64,000 bases of DNA from Blastomussa wellsi. Lineage: Eukaryota; Cnidaria; Anthozoa; Scleractinia; Plerogyridae. Made by a program: the position numbers and the translations under genes. The stretch lies in contig OX393565.1 of the NCBI GenBank assembly GCA_947652115.1, positions 25,309,023-25,373,022 on the forward strand, written 5' to 3'. Positions 47,797 to 57,773 of this stretch are shown piece after piece (within the stretch, counting starts at the first letter, position 1; the number at the start of each line of letters is the position of its first letter). Under the pieces are notes generated by a model that saw only the letters and a program-made list of their open reading frames with translations, had not been told where the DNA came from and ran no database searches.

Positions 47797-50150
47797 TGAG
47801 TGATAGTTAACTTGGCTGGCGCCTCATTGACTATTCGCTCATAGAAAACTTGGGCTCGTAGTCTAATTGTTAAATACCGGTAGAACTCATTATTGTCTAA
47901 ATTTTTTTTTCAATTTCAATTGGCAAAACTATTGTTTTTTTGTTTCTTATTTGACTTGATTCTAGTTAGGAAAATTATGCAAAAATGAATACAGAATTTA
48001 TTAAAAACATTTAACCAGGGACTTAAGAAATGATTATCACCAAGCAGAACTGCACTCGTTGGTACCTTTTCTTTATCCAATTTTTCTCTGTCACATGGGC
48101 AGTCTGGATAACGTCTCCTGTTAATGAGAAAACAAATTAAGATAAAACAATGCTATTACTGCACCTTGCAATAACATATGAACCCTGCAAAAGTCAATAG
48201 CGATGTTTGTCGCAGCCATCATCATCTCAAATCATCATTGAAAGATTTAATCTGTTGGTTGTACAAGGTAGGAAAAGATAAAACCTTGCAAAAATCAAAT
48301 TGAGACTGCAAGAGCCATAAAAGTTGATTAAAATTTTATCAGACCCTTATTTTTCCAGGGACCATTTATCATCCCTCAATTTATAATCATGAATCCAGGG
48401 GGTACTCCCTTATAAGGGCTTTACAGGGACGTGCTGCTGGATAGGAATGGTTTTTGACCCCTCAGTCCTGAACAGAGTACATAATTTCAAGCGAGTCAGT
48501 CCTGAATAGTGTATGGAGTCGTCCAAGACAGGGTATAGCTTCAAGACTTTGGTCGAAGTTATAAGCATAGAAAAGAAATCTATCATGATGTATAAGACTT
48601 AACATGGGATGACACCAGAATATTTACGATCAAAATTTGTTTATTGTAACAACGAGAGTGCTTATCATTTGAGGAATACTGAAAACAAACTAGTTCTTCC
48701 ACAACCTCGCACTGATTACCTGAGGAGACATTTTTCAAACAGTGGAGCTCAGTTGTGGAACAACTTACCCACAGAATTAAGACAAGCGACTTCCTTAAGC
48801 GCGTTTAAGACAAAACTAAGTCTCCACAGTTTTAAGTAAATTTTTATTTTAATTCTTTAGCGAAATTTTTAAGTATATTTTTTGAACATGGCCTCCATGA
48901 AAAGCAGTTTTTATTCTTTTGTATTTTATACCTTTTTTGTAGCTAGGAAGATAGGTAGTTAGTTGATTACCATAAATTACTTCTAAATAAGCTGTTGGAA
49001 ATACCGTGTATAAATAAAGTTATCTTATCTTATCTTACATAAGAAACATTAATCAGTATTTAATTAGCCAGTCATCAGTCGACATAAGATCATTTTTCAG
49101 GTCTAGATTTTTGCTCAAAACTGTAGTTAAAAAAAGGTTTCCTTTGTCCTAAACAGGGCAGGCATTTTACCCAAACGTGGTCAGGGTTTTAAACCTCCAG
49201 CGGCACCCCGGTCTCAACACATGAGTACCCCCTGGTCAATGGTCTGAAACAGCATAAAATTAATATAGATTTTTAAAAGTTCTGATAATTTGCTGCCAGG
49301 GTACAATATAGCTATTCTAGTTGTGCACATTAACATATGCAGATTTCTGGATCTCCAGATGTCTTGAAAATGTACATTTTGCTGTACAATCGCAGTTCCA
49401 AGCAGCTGAGACTTTGGCGATTGGATATTTGTCCGGCATGTAATTTTTCTGCATAGTTTTCTTTGTTTAGGATTCTATGCCCCCCCCCCCTGTTAACGAG
49501 GTCATCTGACTTCCACCCGCCCTAGAAAAAAAGATGAAAGTCCCAACAAGATCCTCCCCTCAGAAAAAAACTAGATTTTTCTTAACTCCTTCAGAAAAAA
49601 GCCCCCCCCCCCCCAGAAATATTCAATAGATCAAAGAGTGTCGACAGAGCTACCCCCTCCGAAACGACTATCGAAGACCCTTCAGAAAATCTAGTCAACA
49701 GGGGGGTGTGGAAAAAAAATGGAATGGCCCTTTTGTTAGCTGTTGTGTCAATATTTGATCGTTTGGTCTTTTCTATATCGCCTCGATCTTGTGTACCGGT
49801 ACATGTGGACAAAACCAAATAGCGCGTTTCTATTTTTGGTGATAATTTAAGAAAACAGGAATAGCTGGATCAAATTCGACGCGAAAGTCCATGTATTTCT
49901 TTATTTTTCAGTGGAGTAGTCCTTTCAGTATTTAGTATTTAAATAATATTTTGGTGTACTCTCGATCGCTATCTTACCTCCTGATATATTCCCTGAGGCA
50001 CTCATCACAAAATCTATGACCACATCTCGTTAACACGGCCTTCCTAAGCGGCAAGTGGCATATTTGACAAATGAAGTCTTCATCAACTGGCGAAATAAAA
50101 TCATAGTCGTATCCAGAAGGAACTGATGAGCCGCCATTTTGTTCAGCCAT
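43477..50150 (-). CDS. TRAF gene T6 (TRAF6-like RING/zinc-finger/MATH protein)
   Basis: Seven exons: 49978-50150, 48066-48117, 47341-47439, 46604-46768, 45400-45474, 44772-44849, 43477-44151; 1317 bases, 438 residues. I chose ATG 50150 (MAEQNGGSSVPSGYDYDF) to match the paralogs; an in-frame ATG lies 19 codons upstream. RING motifs are CQIC, RCGHRFCDEC and CPCD. Zinc-finger motifs are CPSACSW (one residue shorter than in other members), CPSPNC, CIMFPVNCVNGC and CLLTPLSCPYHQMGC. The last exon opens VERRDLESHIQNQTAVHLSM, has a coil rich in Glu and Lys, and a complete MATH domain with FLWKITGF, NPNGDGSGKNTYLS, YDAVLPWPF and GRGYARFVSHEKLKSRRY. Exon 2 is of the 52-base type. It is the outermost member, adjoining the DIRS element. 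Confidence 0.94.
45965..46260. repeat. GGTAGGT-rich low-complexity tract in T6 intron 4
   Basis: Degenerate repeats of GGTAGGT, GGTCAGTC and GGTGGGTAGG fill about 300 bases. No regular unit length, so a simple-sequence tract rather than a spaced array. Confidence 0.8.
46936..47121. mobile_element. Mariner-type MITE (second family) in T6 intron 3
   Basis: Termini CAGTGCAACTAACTCAACCG and complement, arms of about 48 bases continuing into GGGGCCACCC, with TA on both sides (46934-46935, 47122-47123). 186 bases, no ORF. Confidence 0.85.
47154..47230. repeat. (GATC)n then (AATC)n microsatellite
   Basis: Four-base repeats, GATCGATC changing to CAATCAATC, about 75 bases in intron 3 of T6. Confidence 0.95.
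47765..47872. repeat. Imperfect inverted repeat in T6 intron 2
   Basis: CAATTAGACTACTCGCCCTC and GTTTTCTATGAG pair with CTCATAGAAAACTTGGGCTC and GTAGTCTAATTG, around a centre near 47820. A likely fold-back repeat. Confidence 0.6.
48555..49040 (+). mobile_element. LINE 3'-end fragment in T6 intron 1
   Basis: The frame reads MTPEYLRSKFVYCNNE, then HLRNTENKLVLPQPRTDYLR and GAQLWNNLPTEL, the conserved C-terminus of CR1/L2-type LINE proteins. It ends at about 48840 with a stop, then a 3' UTR finishing in a TTATCT repeat (about 49020-49035), the usual tail of such LINEs. 5'-truncated. Confidence 0.8.
49480..49730. repeat. C-tract repeat related to 61786-62036
   Basis: Contains CCCTTCAGAAAA, TACCCCCTCCGAAACGAC and AATGGAATGGCCC words shared with the repeat at 61786-62036, with long C runs. 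Probably a degraded DNA element; the left end is diverged. Confidence 0.5.
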
Positions 50151-51330
50151 TTTACCATTCTCGTCCCCAGAACGACTTGTCCCTCTTAGCCGGCTGGACC
50201 TGTGCACGAGGGACTAAGGGCTCTGGAGACATATGATTTCAAGTCCGAGATTCTAGGACTTCCGGACTTCATGTATATAGCATTGATAGTTCTACATGTT
50301 GTGTGTTGCAATAAGGCGGCCGGCGAACATTTTCACTTCCGTTTAAGATTTCTTTGTTCTCAACAGCCAATAAAGAAAATTCGAATTTGTGTGAAAATCG
50401 TATGTCCCCAGAGCCCTTCGTTTTTCGTGCCAAGGCCCTGCCGGCTAAGAGAAACAAAAAGGGCTATGGGGATGAGAATGGGAACAGGTGGCTCTCCGGA
50501 CACATGATTTGATTGGCTGAAATCTATTAATAAAGGGGGTCCAATCTCATCTACCATTTTAAACGGGCTAACGACAAAGGGATTATTAAAATGGCTGTGC
50601 CACATGCACAGGCCCAGCCGCCTAGGAGGGACAAGCGGCTCTGGGGCCCAGAATGGCACTTCAATTGCGTGACTCATGGCTTGCACCCAGTTTCTCTCGG
50701 CTGTAGCAATATCTTGCCTGGGAAGCACAGATTTACCATACTTTGTTTGTGTGTCACAGCCCTGCTGTTTTCACTAGCTAATTGCTATGTTATACTGTAT
50801 AACAGGAACCATAATTTTTAGTTGCTTGGAAATCATAGTCGGTATACTATTTATTCTATAAGACTCCAAATAAAACATGTCTGTCTGTCTGCCTGGAGCC
50901 CTGTTTGGAGGGTAGGGGAGAGATTGAACTTAAGCCTCTCCCCAAAAATTATCTGGGAAAAAATTACCCAATTGAAAACATACCATTTTACTGCTCTCGT
51001 GGATTTGATAGATATCTGATAATAAAATAATTCAGTGTCTGGTGTATTAGAAAATGCACTTTTAGCCTTTCTGGGGAGCCTTCTACGACATTTGCCCCCC
51101 CCCCCCCCACTCCCCTCTCCTCCAAATCACAAATATGCTCTGCGGTCCCTTATTAAGCTGCATAAACATGGCTATTTATAGCTGTACAGCTGCAATTATA
51201 AAATAAAGTAGAAAGTATATTTCCCATTGTTCAAGTTTGTTTTTATGCACTTTTATCGGTGGAAAGTGTTATTCTTCACACATGGCTTACAATTTGGACA
51301 CCACCTAGCTCTATAGGGAATGTAGCCAAA
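50151..51330. other. Spacer between T6 and the DIRS element
   Basis: No gene recognised. Holds the presumed T6 promoter. Words such as GCCGGCTAAGAG and TAGCCGGCTGG recur near 50185 and 50448, suggesting a small repeat. A C-tract lies at about 51096-51108. Confidence 0.45.
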
Positions 51331-51594
51331 AATTGTAAAATTAAACGAAACTTACCGTAAGTTGAAGTTTGATTGAGATTCTACGAAGTCATTGGTCTGG
51401 AGCTAAGGAGTCAGGTGAGATATGCGCGCGAAACCAGAGCGGTCACACTTTAAAGGCGAATGATCAGGACTGTTGTAATAATAGGGTGGGTAGCCCAGAT
51501 GGGAGGGCACCTGACTCCTTAGCTCCAGACCAATGACTTCGTAGAATCTCAATCAAACTTCAACTTACGGTAAGTTTCGTTTAATTTTACAATT
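51331..51594. repeat. DIRS complementary region, 87-base palindrome
   Basis: Two 87-base arms from AATTGTAAAATTAAACGAAA to GGAGTCAGGTG, separated by a 90-base loop. The loop contains a copy of the inner flank of the opposite terminus. In the DIRS model such a region templates circularisation before recombinase-mediated integration. Confidence 0.85.
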
Positions 51595-51797
51595 CCACTT
51601 CGTCATTGGTCAATGTCGCTAAGGAGTCACGTGAGACTTTAAAGCGTCATGATCATGAGCAGAAACCATGAACATCAATAAAATTTAATGCAAAATAGCA
51701 ACAACAGGGTGCTGAACAAAGCACATATCACTTAGAAATATCTTCCAGTGAGTAACAGTAACAATATGAACAAGTCTGGTCAATCATGCAAGAAGTA

Positions 51798-53027
51798 TTA
51801 ACAGCTGTTATGCAAAAGTTCATGCCCAAAATTTTTGGCAGTGTCTTGGATAGGCTTATTGTAAAATCGAGCAAAGGTGCTCTCACTACTCCAACCTGCT
51901 GTAGACAAGATAGTGTCAATAGGGACCAGTTTTTCCTTTGCAGCTGAAGTTGCAGCTGCTCTTGTGCTGTGAGCTTTATACACACTAGTGTCAATTCCTG
52001 CTTTGGTCATGACATTCTTGAGCCACCGAGCAATGGTGTTAGTTGACACCGGGTTGTGAGGTTTCTGATGGCCAATCAGCAACTGGTCAGCTTCACCTCT
52101 TAGTTGAGATGTCCTGTCAATATAGGCTTGTAGATGACGTACAACACACAGGTTCTTGTCAGGCTCGTATGCCAAAAACTCAATTCGACCCAGATGCTTA
52201 CCTGGCCGAGTGGTCTTCAGAGGGGTGTCAATCGTAAATACACATTTGTCTGCAGTTAAGGCCATTGAGGTTAGAGTGAGGGCCTTCAGTGTCTGTACTC
52301 TCTGGCCAGACAAGAGAGCAAGTAACATGGTTAGCTTCCAAGACATGTCTCCAAGACTCAATTCCACTCCAAGATTCCAGGTGGCAAGTACCTTTAGGAC
52401 AGAGTTTACGTCCCATATTTCTTTGTATCGTGGAAGGGAAGGCCTAGTTTCAAAAGCGCCTTTAACAAACCTGGTAACAAGCGGATGGCTGCCAAAGTGA
52501 ACACCCCCTGGAAGCACAATAAGTGATGACAGGGCACTACGTGCAGTGTTTATACAGCTGTACCCTACACCAGTAGTAAATAGTTCTCCAAGGAAATTTA
52601 TACCATCCTGTAAAGTGGCCTGAAGGGGATTAATGTTCCGTCGACTGCAGAATGATTCCCACTTCTTGTGGTAAATTCGGTACTGAGTTGTGGTGCCTGA
52701 TCTCCAGGACTGCAAGATGATCCTTGAAGCTTCTGTCGAAATTCCTTGGCTTTCAAGAGATCTCCAGACAAGTGACACATCAGCAGCTCCAGTTTTGGAT
52801 ACAGAGGGTGAATCATTTCTGGGCTGCTTGGGAGAAACAGCAACCTCTTTCTGCAGGGTAGTAGTACTGGATTGTCGATCAGCATTCTCATCAAGACAGG
52901 CCACCATGTTTGGGTTGGCCATTTTGGAACAATGATAATTCCTTGAACCCTCTCCCATTGAATCTTTTGCAATACTCTGCTGATAAGAGAAAATGGAGGG
53001 AACATATAAGGCACATATTGCTTCCAT
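51798..53027 (-). CDS. DIRS tyrosine recombinase
   Basis: The 409-residue frame overlaps the end of the RT frame by 430 bases in another frame, as is usual in DIRS elements. The catalytic set is visible: Arg in LLSGQRVQTLKAL, His and Arg in KAHSTRAAATSAA, and Tyr in FARFYNKPIQ. The N-terminal region GTTTQYRIYHKKWESFCSRR matches the SAM-like DNA-binding part of phage-type integrases. The functional start may be further in than the first ATG. It would cut and join the circular DNA intermediate into the genome. Confidence 0.92.
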   Translation of the reverse strand: MEAICALYVPSIFSYQQSIAKDSMGEGSRNYHCSKMANPNMVACLDENADRQSSTTTLQKEVAVSPKQPRNDSPSVSKTGAADVSLVWRSLESQGISTEASRIILQSWRSGTTTQYRIYHKKWESFCSRRNINPLQATLQDGINFLGELFTTGVGYSCINTARSALSSLIVLPGGVHFGSHPLVTRFVKGAFETRPSLPRYKEIWDVNSVLKVLATWNLGVELSLGDMSWKLTMLLALLSGQRVQTLKALTLTSMALTADKCVFTIDTPLKTTRPGKHLGRIEFLAYEPDKNLCVVRHLQAYIDRTSQLRGEADQLLIGHQKPHNPVSTNTIARWLKNVMTKAGIDTSVYKAHSTRAAATSAAKEKLVPIDTILSTAGWSSESTFARFYNKPIQDTAKNFGHELLHNSC

Positions 53028-54673
53028 GATAAGTGAAATGCATCAACTGCCACAGCCCCTGGATCAGGGCGCCAGGAGACATAAGGCTGAAGCTGGTGGT
53101 TTAGTCTGGAAGCGAATAAGTCAATATTGGGCACAACCTTAACTACATTGAGGCAGTCCCTGAAAATAGTTCTGTCTAGTGTCCACTCAAGTTGTGAGTG
53201 AGACTGTCTGGATTGTTTATCAGCTTCCACATTCTCTATGCCTGGGATATGGACAGCTGTAAGCCAAATATTTCTTTCAGCACACCATAACCAAATTTCT
53301 TTGGCAAGGTCATTTCTTTTCTCAGAGCTACTAGTACCCATATGGTTTACATCAGACAGGGCAGTCATATTATCAACCATGACCTTCACATGCTGCCCAT
53401 TAAGGATCGATGAAAAAGATTTCAGAGCCAAGTAAATGGCCAGGAGCTCCAAATAGTTTATGTGGTTTCTGGCCTCCTCTGGAGTCCAGTGGCCACCTGT
53501 ACTGGTGTCATTTAGGGCACAGCCCCAGCCAGTGGATGAGGCATCAGTGGTCATGACAACAGAAGGCTCACCATGACTAATGACATTGTAGCTTGCTTCA
53601 AGGTGTGTGTTCCACCACATTAATTCTTTACAAGCTTTCTCTGATACTTTCATAAAAGCATCATAATCACCCTTGCTGTATCTTAGGGCCAGAGTTTTCT
53701 CCCTCTCTAATTGGCGGAAATAAAGTGGGCCAAACATGACACCTGGGAAACTAGATACCATATACCCAAGGGCCCTGGAAACCTCCCGTATAGTGGTTTT
53801 GGGGGCCTTGATAAGCTTGGTACAGACTGATTGTAGCTTGTCAATTTTTTCATTTGTCAAATAAATTTTCATCTGGACTGAGTCCAAGACAAACCCCAAA
53901 AATACTAACTTTTGTGTAGGGGTAAAAATTGACTTCTGAGGGTGAAGAATGAAACCCAATGAGAGGAACATTTTCACAGTGTCTAGGACATTAGCTAAGC
54001 ATTCCTCATAACTTCCACCTTGTAGGTATGAGTCATCAATATAAGGTGAGTTTATATGTCCAAGTTGCCTCAAAACTGCGTAGGCTGGCTTCATAAGTTT
54101 GGTGAACTTTCTCGGACAGAAAGCTAAGCCATTAGGAAAACAGGTAAACTGATACAATTTACCAGCCCATTCAAACTTAAGGTACTTCTGGTGTGCAACC
54201 GCAATGGGGACAGAGTAATAGGCGTCCTTTAGATCCACAGATGCCATATAGCAGTTAGGTGTTATAAGGCTTATTACACTTTGAAGTGTATCCATTTTAA
54301 AGTGGTTGTATTGTACATGCTTATTCAGGTTTTTAAGATTTAGTATCATCCTGTGAGATCCATCTTTTTTGGGTCGCACAAAAACAGAAGAGATAAACTC
54401 CCCTGGCTCATGTCTGGTTTTAACAATAACTGCTTTCTTAAGCAGGCTTGTAACCTCTTTAGAAATGATAGCATTTTCTGCAGCACTAAAACATTTCATT
54501 GTAGGGGTGTGTGTTTGACAAGGCTTAGTGTCAAATTCAATGTATTGCCCTGACACCATTTGAAGAATCTCAGTGTCTGAGGTAATTTTTTGCCAACAAT
54601 GGACAAATTTTGCCAGCCTACCGCTTTTGAAGCAACTTATTTGTTCAACAAGGTGTAGGAATAAAGCCTTCAA
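52598..54673 (-). CDS. DIRS reverse transcriptase/RNase H
   Basis: A 691-residue frame. RT motifs: HRMILNLKNLNKHV, ASVDLKDAYYSVPI, PNGLAFCPRKF, SPYIDDSYLQGG (the YxDD catalytic motif) and LVFLGFVLDS. RNase H motifs: MTTDASSTGWGCAL, INYLELLAIYLAL, VDNMTALSDVN and VHIPGIENVEADKQSRQ. The C-terminal segment NIDLFASRLNHQLQPYVSW followed by FPPFSLISRVLQKI is characteristic of DIRS polyproteins. No methyltransferase domain is visible. The frame starts 51 bases after the gag-like stop; how it is translated is not evident. Confidence 0.93.
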   Translation of the reverse strand: MKALFLHLVEQISCFKSGRLAKFVHCWQKITSDTEILQMVSGQYIEFDTKPCQTHTPTMKCFSAAENAIISKEVTSLLKKAVIVKTRHEPGEFISSVFVRPKKDGSHRMILNLKNLNKHVQYNHFKMDTLQSVISLITPNCYMASVDLKDAYYSVPIAVAHQKYLKFEWAGKLYQFTCFPNGLAFCPRKFTKLMKPAYAVLRQLGHINSPYIDDSYLQGGSYEECLANVLDTVKMFLSLGFILHPQKSIFTPTQKLVFLGFVLDSVQMKIYLTNEKIDKLQSVCTKLIKAPKTTIREVSRALGYMVSSFPGVMFGPLYFRQLEREKTLALRYSKGDYDAFMKVSEKACKELMWWNTHLEASYNVISHGEPSVVMTTDASSTGWGCALNDTSTGGHWTPEEARNHINYLELLAIYLALKSFSSILNGQHVKVMVDNMTALSDVNHMGTSSSEKRNDLAKEIWLWCAERNIWLTAVHIPGIENVEADKQSRQSHSQLEWTLDRTIFRDCLNVVKVVPNIDLFASRLNHQLQPYVSWRPDPGAVAVDAFHLSWKQYVPYMFPPFSLISRVLQKIQWERVQGIIIVPKWPTQTWWPVLMRMLIDNPVLLPCRKRLLFLPSSPEMIHPLYPKLELLMCHLSGDLLKAKEFRQKLQGSSCSPGDQAPQLSTEFTTRSGNHSAVDGTLIPFRPLYRMV

Positions 54674-54724
54674 ACTGATTTACCTGTAGCAATTGAAGCT
54701 TTGGCATGATATCATCATCAGTGT

Positions 54725-55852
54725 TTATTTTTTGCTGGTTTCCCCCTTTTTCTTCCAGTTTCTCTGTGGTTTCCACTTGGACTGGAAGTGGCCCTTGCCT
54801 AAAAAAGGCTGGCTCTGTTTCTGTCGATATGGAGGTTTGGTGGAAGATTTGGAGCTATTGTGAACAGCCGTATGACTTATTCGATTTGATGCTCGAATCG
54901 CAGTAAGCTGCGACTGAAGCTCGTCGCCAAATAGCAAGGTTGTAACCGGTGTTTGAGAAGAACACAGTGACCCATACTCCTTGTTTAGGTTGGGTTTGAT
55001 AGCTTCCCGTCTACGTAGCGAGAGCTCGTAATTCGTGTGGCCCAACAGGGCAATAGCATCGATTTGTGCTGTGAGTAATGCACTCGTGTCAAGCTTCCTA
55101 CCTTGGCTTCTAAAATCCATGAGCGTCTGGGTTGATTGTGCAATAATGGCTCCAACCTTCACTATCATGTTCTGAATAGCGGACAATCTGAGGTCCTGCT
55201 TTTTCCCATAATGGGATAATTTTTCCCAAATCTCAGGGTTCACCTTGGGAGCAACAAGTTTCTCGCAGTTTTCAGGGCGATCGTATTTCTCGACCGTTTC
55301 TTTGACCTTGTTCTCGCCAAGTTTTGAAGCCCATCTCTTATTGATAATTTCAGCAAGTTGCTTAGAGATTGGGCTGCTCACTTTGTCATCTTTGGAGAAG
55401 TCTAGGGCCAGTTTCTTTAAAAGTTCGTCTTCGCCATCATTTTTGCAGGAGTCCTGCGAGCTGGCGGACGACTTTTTGGCGCCTTCAGCCTCGTTCTCCG
55501 CGTTGGTCGCAAGAAGCTCGTGAACGTCTGCATCATCGCTCTCACTGTCAGTTTCACCTTCTTCACTGACTTCAACTCGAGACTTCTTTGTTTTCCCATT
55601 TAAAGGGTTTAAATTCCCAGAGCGAGCGTCTCGCTTTGCTGGGCACTGCTTTGACAAAGTAGCGAACGCTTCACCCATGGCGGACATTGAACCCGCCATG
55701 TGATCCATGTTTTGGTTCAATTTTGCGAGTACACTCAATAGCGAGTCGCTATTTTCGAGTGCAGATTCTTCTAAAAGGTCGTCCTCAATTTCCTCTGTGG
55801 AAGGAGGCCCCGTTCCTTCGGGGTTATCTTCGGAATTTGTTGAGTTCGCCAT
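54725..55852 (-). CDS. DIRS gag-like protein
   Basis: A 375-residue frame starting MANSTNSEDNPEGTGPPSTE, 115 bases inside the element terminus. It is acidic and low-complexity at the N-terminus (SEEGETDSESDDADVHELL), has a conserved-looking middle (GHTNYELSLRRREAIKPNL, LCSSQTPVTTLLFGDELQSQ), and a basic Gln/Lys-rich C-terminus (SKWKPQRNWKKKGETSKK) suited to nucleic-acid binding. No zinc knuckle is seen, as in other DIRS gags. Identified mainly by position. Confidence 0.8.
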   Translation of the reverse strand: MANSTNSEDNPEGTGPPSTEEIEDDLLEESALENSDSLLSVLAKLNQNMDHMAGSMSAMGEAFATLSKQCPAKRDARSGNLNPLNGKTKKSRVEVSEEGETDSESDDADVHELLATNAENEAEGAKKSSASSQDSCKNDGEDELLKKLALDFSKDDKVSSPISKQLAEIINKRWASKLGENKVKETVEKYDRPENCEKLVAPKVNPEIWEKLSHYGKKQDLRLSAIQNMIVKVGAIIAQSTQTLMDFRSQGRKLDTSALLTAQIDAIALLGHTNYELSLRRREAIKPNLNKEYGSLCSSQTPVTTLLFGDELQSQLTAIRASNRISHTAVHNSSKSSTKPPYRQKQSQPFLGKGHFQSKWKPQRNWKKKGETSKK

Positions 55853-55967
55853 AAGAAAAATTTAACGTGCAACTACTACAAAGGTTCGCTTGCAAGTGAC
55901 CGCTCTGGTTTCGCGCGCATATCTCACGTGACTCCTTAGCGACATTGACCAATGACGAAGTGGAATT

Positions 55968-57773
55968 CAATTTCCTCTACTTGGTATCATCAGAGCTCTC
56001 AGTCAATGATGCCATCAGTTGCCAAAGAACAGTCTTTGAGCCATAGTCATAAGTCAAGCCACGATTTTGAGTCTGATTAATTTCAGGATGAAATATCATA
56101 TGACATCGCAAATTTGCCGATTTACTCTGATGTTACAGCCAGCTGGGACAATTTATACAATTTTCACTGAAATTGGTCAAAACTGCTTGGATGTCAAAAC
56201 AAATCCTTGGGGGGTACCCAATGGAGATACTGCTTAGGAACATATTGCACTGGAGACACAATTTGATTGGCTAATGTCTAACAAAGGGAATTGCAACAAA
56301 GATGTTTTAAAATGGTTGATCTGAATGGAATTCCAATCAAATAAAATATAGCTCTGAAAACAAGAATGGAACGACAGGGCTGAATAATGCACAAAGTGCA
56401 AAGTCATGATTTTGGAAAGAAATAATTTTGCCCCCAAAACCAGAAGTCTGGGATTCAGGCTACGTCCACAGTAACTCGGATAAATGTGAAAACACAACCT
56501 TTTTTCTCCGGATTGGCCTTCTGTCCACATCAAAATGGCGTTTCCGGTCACCGAAAATGGAGCTTTTTGAGAACGCTTTCCAAGGTGGATAAATTTGAAA
56601 ACACTGGCTAGGTGTGTTAGTGTGGATGGCAAAAACGGAACTTTTTGAAAACCCTGACATAAAAACATGCTCTAGCATGTATTTATAAGCATTTCTTACG
56701 AGGCAGAGTTTCAAAAACGATGGCGAAACAATTTGAAAACAGTATAATGTGGTATAATAAAAAACATTTTATTCGAAAACGCCATTGTGAAATTTATCCG
56801 GCTCAGTCTGGACGTAGCCTCATAGACTCCTTGTCAAAATTAATCTGATTGGCTGAAAAGTACAAAATGAGTTCTCTGCACATGCTCACAATTTGAGTCT
56901 TGAATCTTGGTGCTGACCAAAAGGATTGCAGTCTCTGGGGACAAGAATGAAATAACCCATTGGTGCCCAGCCTACAGCGCATGACCGGCATTGACCTAAG
57001 TAGTTCTAATTCTGACATCATCAGCATTAATATTGACCAAACAAGACTCAAGTTCTGCAGGAGAGAAAGATCTTTCCAATTATGATACACAAATCATACT
57101 GACTGGGTCAACTGGATGTTGAAATATGCACAAAAACGCTTAGAAATTTCAGTGAAAAACTTAATGGAGGAAAGGCTACTCCAATTGTTAAGTAGTCCCC
57201 ATCTCGTTGATGCCTTCTCAGCAATTCTTGGACAAAAAGCAAGCCCAGTAGATGGCACACAACTGCACCAAAAAAAAGAAAGAAAAATGGAAGGAAAAGA
57301 AAACAGTTTCCTGAAGTAACAAGTCACAAAATGCAATGCTTGCGGAACCAGTAGCATGCTTTTATTTATTTGAAAACGCAGTTTGGAATGATCATGATTT
57401 GGATAAGATTTGGCCAATAACTGGAAAAATGTCTTTTTTTTTCCAAAATCTCCTGGCATCAATGGGTTAAACAGAAGTCGACACAACAAGGCAGTAAACT
57501 TTACTCTGTACATTGTCCAAATTTTAAGAAGCACTCAGTTTTCAGTACGTTGGCCTTTGCGCCTGTATACTAGCTTACGAGTACAGAAAGGGTCTGCCTG
57601 TTGGTATAGAGGAGGGTTTTCCTGGTAGGAGGGTTACCCTCTATAATGAACCACCCTGCTGGCCGAGGGAACTTTTACAATCGGTTGCATGCAATTTCCA
57701 AACACTTAGAAGCCACTATTGTCCGGTGTTGTTATATCTTGGTATAAAAGTTGACAGCATTGCCACCATGTCT
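55968..57773. other. Spacer right of the DIRS element
   Basis: No gene recognised. Contains the MITE at 56458-56819. Frames such as 57094-57534 (minus) show no domains. Confidence 0.5.
56458..56819. mobile_element. MITE with TCA target duplication
   Basis: Termini GGCTACGTCCACAGTAACTC and an imperfect complement ending GGACGTAGCC; TCA flanks both ends (56455-56457, 56820-56822). Inner arms share GGATAAATTTGAAAAC-type words. 362 bases. A three-base duplication suggests a Harbinger- or CACTA-like origin; not certain. Confidence 0.7.

Larger units (their letters stand above)
51331..55967 (-). mobile_element. DIRS-type retrotransposon, apparently complete
   Basis: Read on the minus strand from 55967, it has a gag-like frame, RT/RNase H, and a tyrosine recombinase. 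A perfect 46-base inverted terminal repeat (AATTCCACTTCGTCATTGGT onward) occurs at 55922-55967 and 51591-51636. Beyond the right one is a palindrome (arms 51331-51417 and 51508-51594), the loop of which repeats GAGATATGCGCGCGAAACCA, a segment internal to the other terminus (about 55894-55922). Inverted terminal repeats plus an internal complementary region and a tyrosine recombinase in place of a DDE integrase define DIRS elements. All frames are open, which suggests recent insertion. Confidence 0.9.

Noticed and set aside
49591..49818. 75-codon minus-strand frame
   Set aside because: It runs through a C/G tract and a degraded repeat; composition is low-complexity.
50151..50207. Upstream start for T6, adding 19 residues
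   Set aside because: The paralogs all begin with Met-Ala-(Glu/Ala) just before the conserved GY(D/E)xxF segment, so the inner ATG fits better.
54706..55569. Plus-strand frames opposite the DIRS gag
   Set aside because: Antisense shadows of the gag-like frame, which has the better composition and position.
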